Shown here piece after piece: positions 36,940-46,291 of a stretch of 64,000 nt of DNA (position 1 is the first letter of the stretch; each line of letters begins with the position of its first letter). The stretch is taken from positions 62,001 through 126,000 of the forward strand of contig NZ_NIFO01000001.1 of assembly GCF_002233755.1 (NCBI RefSeq). The letters run 5' to 3'. The notes below the pieces were generated by a model, which ran no database searches, was not told the origin of the DNA, and saw only the letters and a list, made by a program, of their open reading frames with translations. Source of the stretch: Acinetobacter piscicola (GTDB lineage Bacteria > Pseudomonadota > Gammaproteobacteria > Pseudomonadales > Moraxellaceae). Position numbers and translations under genes: made by a program.

Positions 36940-39900
36940 ATGTCTAAAGCTACCACAATGGTGTGGCAACCTACTGCGTCTGTTTTCTTTAAATTATCAT
37001 TATTAACATCTGCACTTGCCGCAGTGGGTATGACTACAGGCTGTTCCTCAACGCCATCGAATTCGAAAGTTCAAACGTCTAAACAGACAGGTATGCTAGA
37101 TGCGAGCAGTTTAGATTCGCTTGAAGACCTATTGTCTGCAACAGATATGCGTGCTGTAGAAGGTGATCGCTTACTTATTTTAAAACATGGTGACGTTTGG
37201 AAGCGTATGACTGTTGGTTTTAAAATGAATGAAGATCATTGGGATCCACGTATCGATGCGCAGCGTAGCTGGTTTGTTTCTCGCCAACCTTATATTGATC
37301 GTTTAAGCGCACGTGCATCACGTTATCTCTATCACACGGTAAAAGAAGCTGAACGCCGTGGCATACCTACAGAATTGGCATTATTACCGATTATTGAAAG
37401 TTCATACGATCCTGCTGCGACCAGTAGTGCAGCCGCCGCAGGTATGTGGCAATTCATTCCAAGTACAGGGAAAATTTACGGTTTAAGACAAACCAGTATG
37501 TATGACGGTCGCCGTGACGTAGTTGAGTCTACACGTGCGGCATATGAGTTCTTAGGTAGCTTATATAATCAATTTGGATCATGGGAATTGGCTTTAGCTG
37601 CTTACAATGCAGGCCCAGGGCGTATTCAACAGGCGATTAACCGTAACCAAGCAGCAGGTTTACCAACAGATTATTGGTCTTTGAGATTGCCTCAAGAAAC
37701 CATGAACTACGTACCGCGTTTCTTAGCCGTAGCACAAATTATCAAAAACCCATCAAAATATGGGGTATCGTTACCGCCGATTGCAAACCGTGCCCATTTT
37801 AGAGAAGTTAATGTTCCAGCAGGGGTACAACTCAATCAAATTGCTTCAATTACTGGACTCAGCCGTGCAGAATTGTATGCACTGAATCCGGGACATCGTG
37901 GTGAAACTGTTGATGCATCGAGTACTTTACGTATTTTGATTCCAGCAGATGTTAGTCCAACGATTGATTCTAAATTAAGGGCTTTAAAGCCAAGCTACGA
38001 TGGTGGACTGTGGGCAAGTAATAATGGGCCAACAACAGCAACCACGACGTTGTCACCAACACCTGTGACTTCGATTGTTACCCAAACGATCAACCCATCA
38101 AAAACAACACCACCAGCTTTAATGGCGAGTAATAACAGAACAACAAGTACGACAACTTCCAGTTCTGTTAGCCCGTTAAATACGTTGAAAAATACACCAC
38201 AAGGTTCAGATGCATTGGCACGATTTGCTGCCAATGCTGACGTACCGAGTGCGCCTCGTATTCCTGTTGCCGTAACTACAGCTGCCAATGTGAAACCAGT
38301 TGCTGTAGAACCACCTATTTCTACACAAGAAAAATCCCGAATTCTTGCTGCAATTCAAGCTGAAGGTGAAAAAGAAACAGTTAAGCAAGTTTTAGAACCA
38401 CAAGCTTCTCAAGCAGAAAAAGAACAAGTCGTTCAAGAAATTAAGGCAATTGCTCCACAAGGTACAGAAATTGTCGATCCTTATGATGGTAAAATTAAAC
38501 TTACTGCAATTCAAACCAGTCAATCTGTTGCGGAAGTGCAAGGTAAAGAGAATATAGTCGGTTTTGCTTATCCAAAAGGTCTTGCTGATACAACGCCTGC
38601 AAACTCTGAAGAAGCTAAACTTAATCAGGGTAAAAGTTTTAAAAAGACAGAGAGTGAAGTTGTTGTAGAGCCTCCTAAAGGTAAACGCAGTACTTATACT
38701 GTGCTTTCGGGTGATACTTTAGCGACTATTGCATTGAAGAACGGCGTCAATTGGCGTGATATTGCCAAATGGAACCAAGTAGATCCAAATAGCACGTTAT
38801 TCGTGGGTGCAACTTTATATTTGTATGATGCTAAACCACAGATAGATGCGCCTGTTAGCACTAAAAAAGTTGTCGATAATGCACCAACAACTTATGTAGT
38901 TAAGTCAAATGATAGTTTGACCAGTGTTGCTGATCAGTTTGATTTATCTATTTCACAGTTGGCAAGCTATAACAATTTAAATACCAGCAGTAATTTATTT
39001 GTTGGACAGAAGTTAAAATTAAAAGATACTTCTGATAACAAATTGTCTGAAATTAATAAAACAGTTGTACGTGCTGATACATCTAAACCTGTTGCAAAAA
39101 TTAAAACCAAAAATTATGTGGTTAAACGTGGTGAATATCTCAAAGTTATTGCAGATCGTTACGCCTTGTCTGTACCTGAGTTAGCAGATTTAACCCCAGG
39201 TCTAGATATTGCAAGTAGCTTATATGTGGGGCAAAAAATTAATGTGCCTTTACATGAGATGAAAGATGAAGACACTAAACAAGAGTCGAAACTTGAATCT
39301 AAAGTGATTGACCAAACTAAGTTTAAGAATGTTAAAGCGGACACTGCGTATAAGACCGAAAATTACAAGGTTCAAAGTGGCGATACTTTATCCAGTATTG
39401 CGAGTCAGTCAAAAATGACCTTATCTGAGTTGGCTGAGTTAAATAATTTAGCAAAATCTAAAGGTTTAATGGCAGGGCAAGTGATTAAAATTCCTGCGGG
39501 TAGCTCAACACCTGATACCTATACCGTTCAATCGGGGGATAGCCTGATTGCCGTAGCCAATAAGTACAATTTGCAAGTGAGTCAAATTGCCGACTTGAAT
39601 AATTTACAAAGTAATTCAGGTTTATTGGTTGGCCAGAAACTTAAATTAACAGGTACGCCAGAACCAACAGTTAAAGAAAGATCCAACACTAAGAATGATG
39701 ATAAATCAGAAGGATCAGGCAAAGATATTCATGTCGTTAAGTCTGGTGAAACGATGGCAAGTATTGCAAGAAAGTATAAATTGCAGTTGTCGTTTTTAAG
39801 TGAATTGAATGGTTTGAGCCGTAATGAAGCCCTACAAGTTGGGCAACGTTTAAAAGTTGATGGGGAATTACCCAGTAAATCCTCGCTATCTAAAGAAAAA

Positions 39901-40254
39901 GACAAGGATGAGCTAAAAGCTGCGGCGAAATCGTCATCTAAAGTTCCAACTAAAAACACGGAAAGTTATACCGTTAAGTCAGGTGAATCACTGAATGCGA
40001 TTGCAAGCCGTGTCGGACTATCTGTTCAAGAGTTAGCTGAGTTAAATAATTTAAATCAGCGAGCAGGCTTGCAACGTGGTCAAAGTATTCGTGTGCCAAA
40101 AACAGTGACTGAATACAAAGTAAAAAGTGGTGATTCTCTCATCCGTTTGGCAAGTAAATATGGCATAGACACCAATGAACTTGCTGAAATGAATGATATG
40201 AAATCAAATGCCGCTTTACGTATTGGTACGGTTATTAAAGTTCCAAATCTTTAA
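36940..40254 (+). CDS. mltD: Membrane-bound lytic transglycosylase D-type with LysM array
   Basis: Lytic transglycosylase of the MltD type, 1104 residues. The signal peptide ends in a lipobox (MTTGC). The SLT domain carries the catalytic Glu in ALLPIIESSYDPAATSSAAAAGMWQFIPSTG-type context, followed by the AAYNAGPGR motif. After the catalytic domain I count eight clear LysM repeats plus one weaker one, separated by Ser/Thr/Lys-rich linkers; E. coli MltD has two. I prefer the ATG at 36940 (GGA six bases upstream) over 36922. It is divergent from rnhA-dnaQ. Confidence 0.92.
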   Translation: MSKATTMVWQPTASVFFKLSLLTSALAAVGMTTGCSSTPSNSKVQTSKQTGMLDASSLDSLEDLLSATDMRAVEGDRLLILKHGDVWKRMTVGFKMNEDHWDPRIDAQRSWFVSRQPYIDRLSARASRYLYHTVKEAERRGIPTELALLPIIESSYDPAATSSAAAAGMWQFIPSTGKIYGLRQTSMYDGRRDVVESTRAAYEFLGSLYNQFGSWELALAAYNAGPGRIQQAINRNQAAGLPTDYWSLRLPQETMNYVPRFLAVAQIIKNPSKYGVSLPPIANRAHFREVNVPAGVQLNQIASITGLSRAELYALNPGHRGETVDASSTLRILIPADVSPTIDSKLRALKPSYDGGLWASNNGPTTATTTLSPTPVTSIVTQTINPSKTTPPALMASNNRTTSTTTSSSVSPLNTLKNTPQGSDALARFAANADVPSAPRIPVAVTTAANVKPVAVEPPISTQEKSRILAAIQAEGEKETVKQVLEPQASQAEKEQVVQEIKAIAPQGTEIVDPYDGKIKLTAIQTSQSVAEVQGKENIVGFAYPKGLADTTPANSEEAKLNQGKSFKKTESEVVVEPPKGKRSTYTVLSGDTLATIALKNGVNWRDIAKWNQVDPNSTLFVGATLYLYDAKPQIDAPVSTKKVVDNAPTTYVVKSNDSLTSVADQFDLSISQLASYNNLNTSSNLFVGQKLKLKDTSDNKLSEINKTVVRADTSKPVAKIKTKNYVVKRGEYLKVIADRYALSVPELADLTPGLDIASSLYVGQKINVPLHEMKDEDTKQESKLESKVIDQTKFKNVKADTAYKTENYKVQSGDTLSSIASQSKMTLSELAELNNLAKSKGLMAGQVIKIPAGSSTPDTYTVQSGDSLIAVANKYNLQVSQIADLNNLQSNSGLLVGQKLKLTGTPEPTVKERSNTKNDDKSEGSGKDIHVVKSGETMASIARKYKLQLSFLSELNGLSRNEALQVGQRLKVDGELPSKSSLSKEKDKDELKAAAKSSSKVPTKNTESYTVKSGESLNAIASRVGLSVQELAELNNLNQRAGLQRGQSIRVPKTVTEYKVKSGDSLIRLASKYGIDTNELAEMNDMKSNAALRIGTVIKVPNL

Positions 40255-40352
40255 TCGATCATTAGCGTCTGTCGATGAACATTGGTGAAATGTCGACGGA
40301 CTCTAATCCATAATCACTTCTAGATTATTTTTAGATTGAAGGAAATCAGCTC

Positions 40353-42206
40353 ATGCGTTTGAGCATTGCACATGTAGGTTTAATGCTACCTACATTGGGG
40401 ATTTATGTAATTGGTTTAGTTGGTTTAAATGTGCAAGCCGCGGTACAGACGACAGCGTACATTGCCATACACAACAGCGCCCAATATGCCAATGCTCAGG
40501 CAATGCCTTATGCCAATATTAACGCACCGAAAGGTGGTTATATCAGCATGGCGAGTAATGGGACTTTTGATAATCTTAATAGTATGAATGGCAAGGGAAG
40601 CGCGACCGATGGGGTCAATTATTTATTTGATACCCTTATGGATAGCTCGCTTGATGAACCCGGTGTGTTGTATCCGTTACTGGCCGAAAAAGTCAGTTAT
40701 GATCCGCAAAGAACTAAATTCGTCATTTTCCATTTAAATCCCAAAGCACGCTTTAGTAATGGCACACCCGTTACTGCAGAAGATGTTAAATTTTCTTTTG
40801 ATACAATTCAAACAAAAGCAAATCTTGGCTTTCAAATGTATTTGTCTGATTTGGCGAAGACAGAAGTTTTGTCAAAATATGCTGTGAAGATGTCTTTTAA
40901 ATCCAATCATAATGCGGATATGCCACTGATTTTGGCAAAAATCGCGATCTATTCAAAAGCCGATTGGAAAAATAAAGACTATAGCAAAGTGACATTGCAG
41001 CCTATTTTAGGTTCAGGCCCTTACTTAATTGAGCATATCGATGCAGGGCGTAGTATTACGTATAAACGTAATCCGAATTATTGGGGAAAAGACTTAGCCA
41101 TAAATCGTGGGCGTTATAATTTTAATCAAATGAAGTTTGTCTATTATCGAAATCCTGATATTGCTTTTGAAGGATTTAAATCTGGACAATACACGTTGCA
41201 TCAGGAAAAAAAAGCGAAGAATTGGGTCACGGCTTATACCTTTCCAGCGGTTAAAGCAGGCATGGTTAAACAGTATATTTCTAAAGTGCAAACCCCAGCA
41301 CTGACGCAAAGTATTGTTTTTAATACTCGAAAAGCACCATTCAATGACATCCATTTTCGTCAAGCTTTGACCTATGCTTATGATTTTGAATGGATCAATA
41401 AAGCGCTATTGTATGGGCAGAATATTCGTCTACAAAGCCATTTTCAAAACAGCGAATTGGCAGCAACGGGTAAACCAAATGCGCAAGAACTAGAAATTTT
41501 AAAACCGTATTTGACTCAGCTTAATTTTACGCAGCGGCAAGGTGTTTTGGCGGATTGGAAATATCCAGTTTCGGATGCAAGTGGTTTTAATCGGCAAAAC
41601 TTATTAACAGCGCGAACGATTTTGTTAAAAGCAGGCTATGGTTTTAAAAATGCCAAACTGGTTGATCGTCAAGGAAAACCGATTCGTATTGAATTGTTAA
41701 TTCATCAAGATGGTGATTTAAAAACTTTGTTACCTTATATTCGCAATCTAAAAAAATTGGGTATAGAAGCCAATATTCGTCAAGTTGATTATCCGCAATA
41801 TACCGAACGTATGCGCCGTTCAGACTTTCAAATGACACCCATGGAAATGCCGCAGTCTTTGACCCCAAGTGTTGAACAACTACAAATGTGGGGCAGTAAA
41901 GCAGCTGATGAAATAGGAAATTACAATTATTCAGGGATTAAAAGCCCTGTGGTTGATCAGTTGATTCAACAAGTGATTCATGCACCCAATCGTCAGCAAT
42001 TGGTGATTCGTAGTAAAGCTTTGGATCGGGTACTGAGGGCGGGTTATTATCAAATTCTAACTTATGGTAATGATAAAAATTGGTATGCTTATTGGAATAT
42101 GTACCGACAACCTACGGTTAAGCCTAAACTATCTTTAGGTTTAGAGTATTGGTGGTCTGATCCAATTCAGCAAAACAAAGTAGCGCATTATCTTAAAAAT
42201 AGGTAA
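40353..42206 (+). CDS. yejA: Peptide ABC transporter substrate-binding protein, YejA-like
   Basis: Family 5 extracellular solute-binding protein, 617 residues. The signal peptide (LGIYVIGLVGLNVQA) precedes family motifs: APKGGYISMASNGTFDNLN, TPVTAEDVKFSFDTI, ILGSGPYLIE and DIHFRQALTYAYDFEWINKALL. It is followed by yejB-, yejE- and yejF-like genes in the same order as the E. coli yej system, which imports microcin C and other peptides. AAGGA lies nine bases upstream of the ATG. The spacer to yejB is 331 bases and contains a repeat element. Confidence 0.9.
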   Translation: MRLSIAHVGLMLPTLGIYVIGLVGLNVQAAVQTTAYIAIHNSAQYANAQAMPYANINAPKGGYISMASNGTFDNLNSMNGKGSATDGVNYLFDTLMDSSLDEPGVLYPLLAEKVSYDPQRTKFVIFHLNPKARFSNGTPVTAEDVKFSFDTIQTKANLGFQMYLSDLAKTEVLSKYAVKMSFKSNHNADMPLILAKIAIYSKADWKNKDYSKVTLQPILGSGPYLIEHIDAGRSITYKRNPNYWGKDLAINRGRYNFNQMKFVYYRNPDIAFEGFKSGQYTLHQEKKAKNWVTAYTFPAVKAGMVKQYISKVQTPALTQSIVFNTRKAPFNDIHFRQALTYAYDFEWINKALLYGQNIRLQSHFQNSELAATGKPNAQELEILKPYLTQLNFTQRQGVLADWKYPVSDASGFNRQNLLTARTILLKAGYGFKNAKLVDRQGKPIRIELLIHQDGDLKTLLPYIRNLKKLGIEANIRQVDYPQYTERMRRSDFQMTPMEMPQSLTPSVEQLQMWGSKAADEIGNYNYSGIKSPVVDQLIQQVIHAPNRQQLVIRSKALDRVLRAGYYQILTYGNDKNWYAYWNMYRQPTVKPKLSLGLEYWWSDPIQQNKVAHYLKNR

Positions 42207-42326
42207 TCTGATCATGATTGATCTAATTTATACTGACAATTCTCATCATTAAGCGGTATTTACATCATATCTATTATTAGACTTTTTGTGTAAGTCAAAT
42301 TGTGATGAACATTTAATTTACAATGG

Positions 42327-42433
42327 AAGTTCCCCTCCCCTTTTAAAGGAGAGGGCTAGGGAGAGGATTTATAGAATAATCGCCCTCATCCTCTTGCGCG
42401 TAATAACGCTCATCCCAAAGGGAGAAGGAACTT
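42327..42433. repeat. GC-rich repeat with terminal inverted repeats (copy C), between yejA and yejB
   Basis: 107 bases with ends AAGTTCCCCTCCC and GGGAGAAGGAACTT, which are near-complements. An inner palindrome (CTCCCCTTT, TAAAGGAGAG) and the run CCCTCATCC also occur. It interrupts an otherwise compact transporter operon and accounts for most of the non-coding sequence there. The rest of the 331-base spacer holds no gene; the yejB frame happens to be open through it. Confidence 0.6.
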
Positions 42434-42537
42434 TTAATATTGATTTTACTGCTACTTTTCAATCATTTTCTGACTTTCGCAAGAGGTCTATTCAATATTT
42501 TAGATATGACATGTGGTCACAAGGAACCTCATTTTCA

Positions 42538-43608
42538 ATGGGCATATATATACTCAAAAGACTCTTGCTGATTATTCCAACATTGTTTTTCATTCTCCTG
42601 ATTAACTTTGTGGTGATTCAAATCGCACCGGGTGGCCCTGTTGAACAAGCCATTCAACAAGCAGAGAACTTTCAAGGTGTTAACCGTGGAACTGCGGGAT
42701 TATCGACTTCAATTAATGAGAGTCAGTACCAAGGCGCGCGTGGCTTGAGTGAAGAAATGGTCAATAAAATCAAAGCACAATATGGTTTTGATCTGCCTAT
42801 TTATGAGCGTTTTTTCTTGATGATTAAAAATTACATGTCTTTGGATTTTGGGGATAGTTTTTTTAAAGATAAGCCTGTAACTGAACTGTTATGGGAAAAG
42901 ATGCCTGTCACTTTTTCGTTAGGAATGTGGAGCATTTTGCTTATTTATCTGATTTCAATTCCACTGGGGATAAAAAAAGCCAAACAACATGGTATGTTTT
43001 TCGATAAATCAACGTCGTTATTATTGGCTGTAGGCTATGCAGTGCCTGCTTTTGTATTTGCGATCGTGTTGGTTGTTTTTTTTGCTGGTGGTACTTATTT
43101 TCAATGGTTTCCGTTACAAGGTTTAGTTTCAGATCATTTTCAAAGTTTAAGTTTATTTGAGCAAATTAAAGATTATTTGTGGCATATAACTTTGCCTTTG
43201 GCCGCGATCGTTTTAGGTGGTTTTGCACGTTTAACTTATCTGACTAAATTTTCTTTTATGGAAGAGTTGGGTAAGCAATATGTTTTGGCTGCTCGTGCCA
43301 AAGGTTTTACTGAAAATCGGGTTTTGTATAAGCACATCTTTCGTAATGCAATTTTAGTGATTGTTGCAGGTTTGCCCGAAGCGTTGGTGAGCACGTTCTT
43401 TATTGGCAATCTCTTTATCGAAATTATTTTTAATTTAGATGGGATTGCATTACTTGGTTTTGAAGCGATACAACAGCGTGATTATCCTGTTATTTTCGGG
43501 ACGCTATTTTTACTGACTTTATTTGGACTGATCTTGCGATTGATCGGTGATTTATTTTATCAGATCATTGATCCACGAATTAATTTTGATTCGAGAGGTG
43601 TCGAGTAA
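42538..43608 (+). CDS. yejB: Peptide ABC transporter permease, YejB-like
   Basis: Inner-membrane permease, 356 residues. The N-terminus MGIYILKRLLLIIPTLFFILLINFVVIQIAPGGP-type sequence matches E. coli YejB closely, so I start at 42538 although AAGGA is 12 bases upstream. The EAA-like loop ARAKGFTENRVLYKHIFRNAI contacts the ATPase. The frame is open back to 42286 through the repeat element, but that extension is not protein-like. The stop overlaps the yejE start (TAATG). Confidence 0.9.
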   Translation: MGIYILKRLLLIIPTLFFILLINFVVIQIAPGGPVEQAIQQAENFQGVNRGTAGLSTSINESQYQGARGLSEEMVNKIKAQYGFDLPIYERFFLMIKNYMSLDFGDSFFKDKPVTELLWEKMPVTFSLGMWSILLIYLISIPLGIKKAKQHGMFFDKSTSLLLAVGYAVPAFVFAIVLVVFFAGGTYFQWFPLQGLVSDHFQSLSLFEQIKDYLWHITLPLAAIVLGGFARLTYLTKFSFMEELGKQYVLAARAKGFTENRVLYKHIFRNAILVIVAGLPEALVSTFFIGNLFIEIIFNLDGIALLGFEAIQQRDYPVIFGTLFLLTLFGLILRLIGDLFYQIIDPRINFDSRGVE

Positions 43609-44624
43609 TGTCACCGATAACACAGGCTCGAATTGAAAAGTTTAAACAGAATCGTTTAGGTTACTTTTGTTTTATCTTATTTATTATTCTATTCATTTTA
43701 TCTTTAGCTGCCGAGTTGATTGCCAATGAAAGACCTTTATTGGTGAAATATGAGCAACACTATTATTTACCTGTGCTCAAAACCTACCCAGAAACAACGT
43801 TTGGTGGGGTATTTGAGACAGAGGCAGATTATCGAGATCCTGTCGTTCAACATTTGATTGATGAAAAGGGTTGGGCTATTTGGCCAATTTTGCGTTATTC
43901 CCCTCAAACTCCCAATTTAGATTTAGCCGTTCCAGTGCCATCGCCACCGACTGCTGATAATTGGTTAGGTACAGACGATCAAGGGCGTGATGTACTAACT
44001 CGTCTTTTGTATGGTTTGCGCATTTCTTTAGTTTTTGGTTTGGCTTTGACTGTATTTGCATCATTTATCGGCATTATAGTCGGTGCAATTCAAGGCTATT
44101 ATGGTGGATGGGTAGATCTGATCGGGCAACGTATTATAGAAGTTTGGGGTGGTTTACCGACTTTATTTATCGTCATGATTTTTGTCAGTATATTTAAACC
44201 CAATGTGTATTGGTTATTTCTCATCATGTTGTTATTTGGGTGGATATCTTTAGTGGGTATCGTTCGTGCAGAATTCCTTAGAGCACGTCATTTGGATTAT
44301 GTCAAAGCTGCAAGAGGGCTAGGCGTGAATGATTGGAAAATTATGTTTCAGCATATTTTACCCAATGTGATCAGTTCAAGTCTGTCGCAGTTTCCATTTA
44401 TATTGACTGCAAATATTACTGCTTTAACAGCCTTGGATTTTTTAGGTTATGGTTTACCACCCGATACAGCTTCACTTGGCGAATTGTTATTACAAGGTAA
44501 AAATAATTTAAATGCGCCGTGGTTAGCGCTATCAGGTTTTTTTAGCTTAGCTTTGGTTTTATCTTTATTGATTTATATTGGGGAGGCGACACGAGATGCA
44601 TTCGATCCAAGACGCCAAAAATAA
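43608..44624 (+). CDS. yejE: Peptide ABC transporter permease, YejE-like
   Basis: Second permease of the transporter, 338 residues. A first membrane helix (LGYFCFILFIILFILSLAAELIA) is followed by a periplasmic stretch of about 100 residues, then the DPP-type permease domain with LGTDDQGRDVLTRLLYGLR and the EAA loop ARGLGVNDWKIMFQHILPN. It overlaps yejB by one base and yejF by 29 bases. Confidence 0.92.
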   Translation: MSPITQARIEKFKQNRLGYFCFILFIILFILSLAAELIANERPLLVKYEQHYYLPVLKTYPETTFGGVFETEADYRDPVVQHLIDEKGWAIWPILRYSPQTPNLDLAVPVPSPPTADNWLGTDDQGRDVLTRLLYGLRISLVFGLALTVFASFIGIIVGAIQGYYGGWVDLIGQRIIEVWGGLPTLFIVMIFVSIFKPNVYWLFLIMLLFGWISLVGIVRAEFLRARHLDYVKAARGLGVNDWKIMFQHILPNVISSSLSQFPFILTANITALTALDFLGYGLPPDTASLGELLLQGKNNLNAPWLALSGFFSLALVLSLLIYIGEATRDAFDPRRQK

Positions 44625-46188
44625 CCCAGAATTATTACTTTCGGTAGAAAATTTACAGATCCAAAATACACAACAGCCATTGGTTCAAAGGCTAAATTTT
44701 GATTTACATGTTGGCGAAACAGTTGCCATTGTGGGCGAAAGTGGCTCAGGAAAATCACTGAGTGGCTTAGCGCTCATGGGCTTGTTGGCTGAAAACTTAA
44801 AAGCTTCCGGTCAGGCTTTTTATCATGGTCAAGATTTATTGGCCATGCAAGAACTCGAATTACAGCAAATTCGTGGTCGAAAAATTGCAATGATTTTTCA
44901 AGAACCTACCTCTGCACTGAATCCTTTGCACACTGTGGTCAAAATTATTGGTGAGCCTTTATTGATCCAAGGAATGCCTAAAGAAAAAGTACGCAAACGG
45001 GTCTATGATTTGTTGAGTGATGTCGGTATTTCCGAACCAACAGAACTCTTAAATCGTTATCCCCATGAGCTTTCAGGTGGACAAAGACAGCGTGTATTGA
45101 TTGCTGCTGTATTGGCTTTAGAACCTGAAATTATTATTGCAGATGAACCCACCACAGCGTTAGATGTCACTTTGCAATCACAGGTTTTAAATCTTCTACA
45201 ACTTCTGATACTGAATCATAAAATGGCCATGATCTTGATCAGCCATGATTTAAACTTAGTCAAGAAATATTCAAATCAAGTGATTGTAATGAATAATGGT
45301 TGTGTTGAAGAGGCGGGTACAGTCCGAGAAATCTTTAATAATCCTCAAGCAGAATATACTAAATTTTTATTAGACCATGATTTTGGTGAAGCCAATCCAC
45401 TGCTGCAACAACATAGCTTAGTATTGTCTTTACATCGGATTGCGGTGAGATTTCCGATAAAGAAAGGTTTATTCAATCGTGTTAAAGATCATTTTGTTGC
45501 TGTTGCTCCTTTAGATTTAAGATTAAACCGAGCAGAGTCGATTGGCATTGTCGGAGAAAGTGGTTCAGGTAAAACATCTTTGGCTTTGGCAATTTCAAGA
45601 TTGATAGATAGCTCAGGTAATATCTTTTTATTAAATAAAGATCTAAATCGTTTGAGCGAACGACAATTACGTCCATTTCGAACAAACTTTCAAATGGTTT
45701 TTCAAGATCCAATGAGTAGCCTCAACTCTCGTATGACTGTGGAGCAAATCATAGGTGAGGGTTTAGCATTACAAAAATTAAAACCCACTGAGATTGATAT
45801 TCGGATTAATGAAGCACTTCAGAAAGTTGAACTGCCATTTCAGTTTAAACAGCGTTATCCGCATGAATTATCAGGTGGGCAACGGCAAAGAGTGGCTTTG
45901 GCACGTGCGATCGTTTTACGCCCCAAATTACTGATTTTAGATGAGCCAACTTCAGCTTTGGATCGTACAACACAACTGGCTATCATTAAATTACTGCGTC
46001 AGTTACAAATCGACTATCAAATGAGTTATCTATTTATCAGTCATGACTTGCAAGTCGTCAAAGCACTTTGCCAACAAGTGATGGTTCTAAAAGATGCGAA
46101 ATTGATTGAGTTTCAAGACACTCAAGCCTTATTTGATCAGCCTCAACATGATTATACAAAAAAATTAATAGCAGCCAGTCAGTATTAA
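44596..46188 (+). CDS. yejF: Peptide ABC transporter ATP-binding protein, two-domain, YejF-like
   Basis: Fused pair of ABC ATPase domains, 530 residues. Each half has a Walker A (GESGSGKSLSG and GESGSGKTSLA), the signature LSGGQRQR and a Walker B (IIADEPTTALD and LILDEPTSALD). It energises the yejABE transporter. I use the ATG at 44596, which has GGGAGG nine bases upstream; a TTG at 44578 is the only longer choice. It is the last gene of the operon. Confidence 0.93.
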   Translation: MHSIQDAKNNPELLLSVENLQIQNTQQPLVQRLNFDLHVGETVAIVGESGSGKSLSGLALMGLLAENLKASGQAFYHGQDLLAMQELELQQIRGRKIAMIFQEPTSALNPLHTVVKIIGEPLLIQGMPKEKVRKRVYDLLSDVGISEPTELLNRYPHELSGGQRQRVLIAAVLALEPEIIIADEPTTALDVTLQSQVLNLLQLLILNHKMAMILISHDLNLVKKYSNQVIVMNNGCVEEAGTVREIFNNPQAEYTKFLLDHDFGEANPLLQQHSLVLSLHRIAVRFPIKKGLFNRVKDHFVAVAPLDLRLNRAESIGIVGESGSGKTSLALAISRLIDSSGNIFLLNKDLNRLSERQLRPFRTNFQMVFQDPMSSLNSRMTVEQIIGEGLALQKLKPTEIDIRINEALQKVELPFQFKQRYPHELSGGQRQRVALARAIVLRPKLLILDEPTSALDRTTQLAIIKLLRQLQIDYQMSYLFISHDLQVVKALCQQVMVLKDAKLIEFQDTQALFDQPQHDYTKKLIAASQY

Positions 46189-46202
46189 TTTGCGACATTT
46201 AC

Positions 46203-46230
46203 AAATTTGACAAACTATATTGTCAAATTT
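46203..46230. promoter_or_regulatory. Perfect 11-base inverted repeat, candidate operator
   Basis: AAATTTGACAA, six bases (ACTATA), and the exact complement of the first arm. It lies 62 bases upstream of the OYE gene and just after yejF. The arms contain TTGACA-like and TTGTCA sequences, so a bound repressor would cover promoter elements. It lacks the GC content and T run of a terminator. No regulator gene is adjacent. Confidence 0.5.
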
Positions 46231-46291
46231 ACACTTGATCTATCGTATATTTTATTTAGAGTAAATGCTCTAACCTTTAAGGGACTTAATC

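Noticed and set aside
36603..36956. 117-codon frame over the rnhA-dnaQ/mltD spacer
   Set aside because: It overlaps the 5' ends of two well-supported divergent genes and its product has no domain or signal features.
42286..42537. N-terminal extension of yejB
   Set aside because: The extension translates the GC-rich repeat and adjacent spacer and has no resemblance to permeases; YejB-like proteins start at MGIYILKRLLL.
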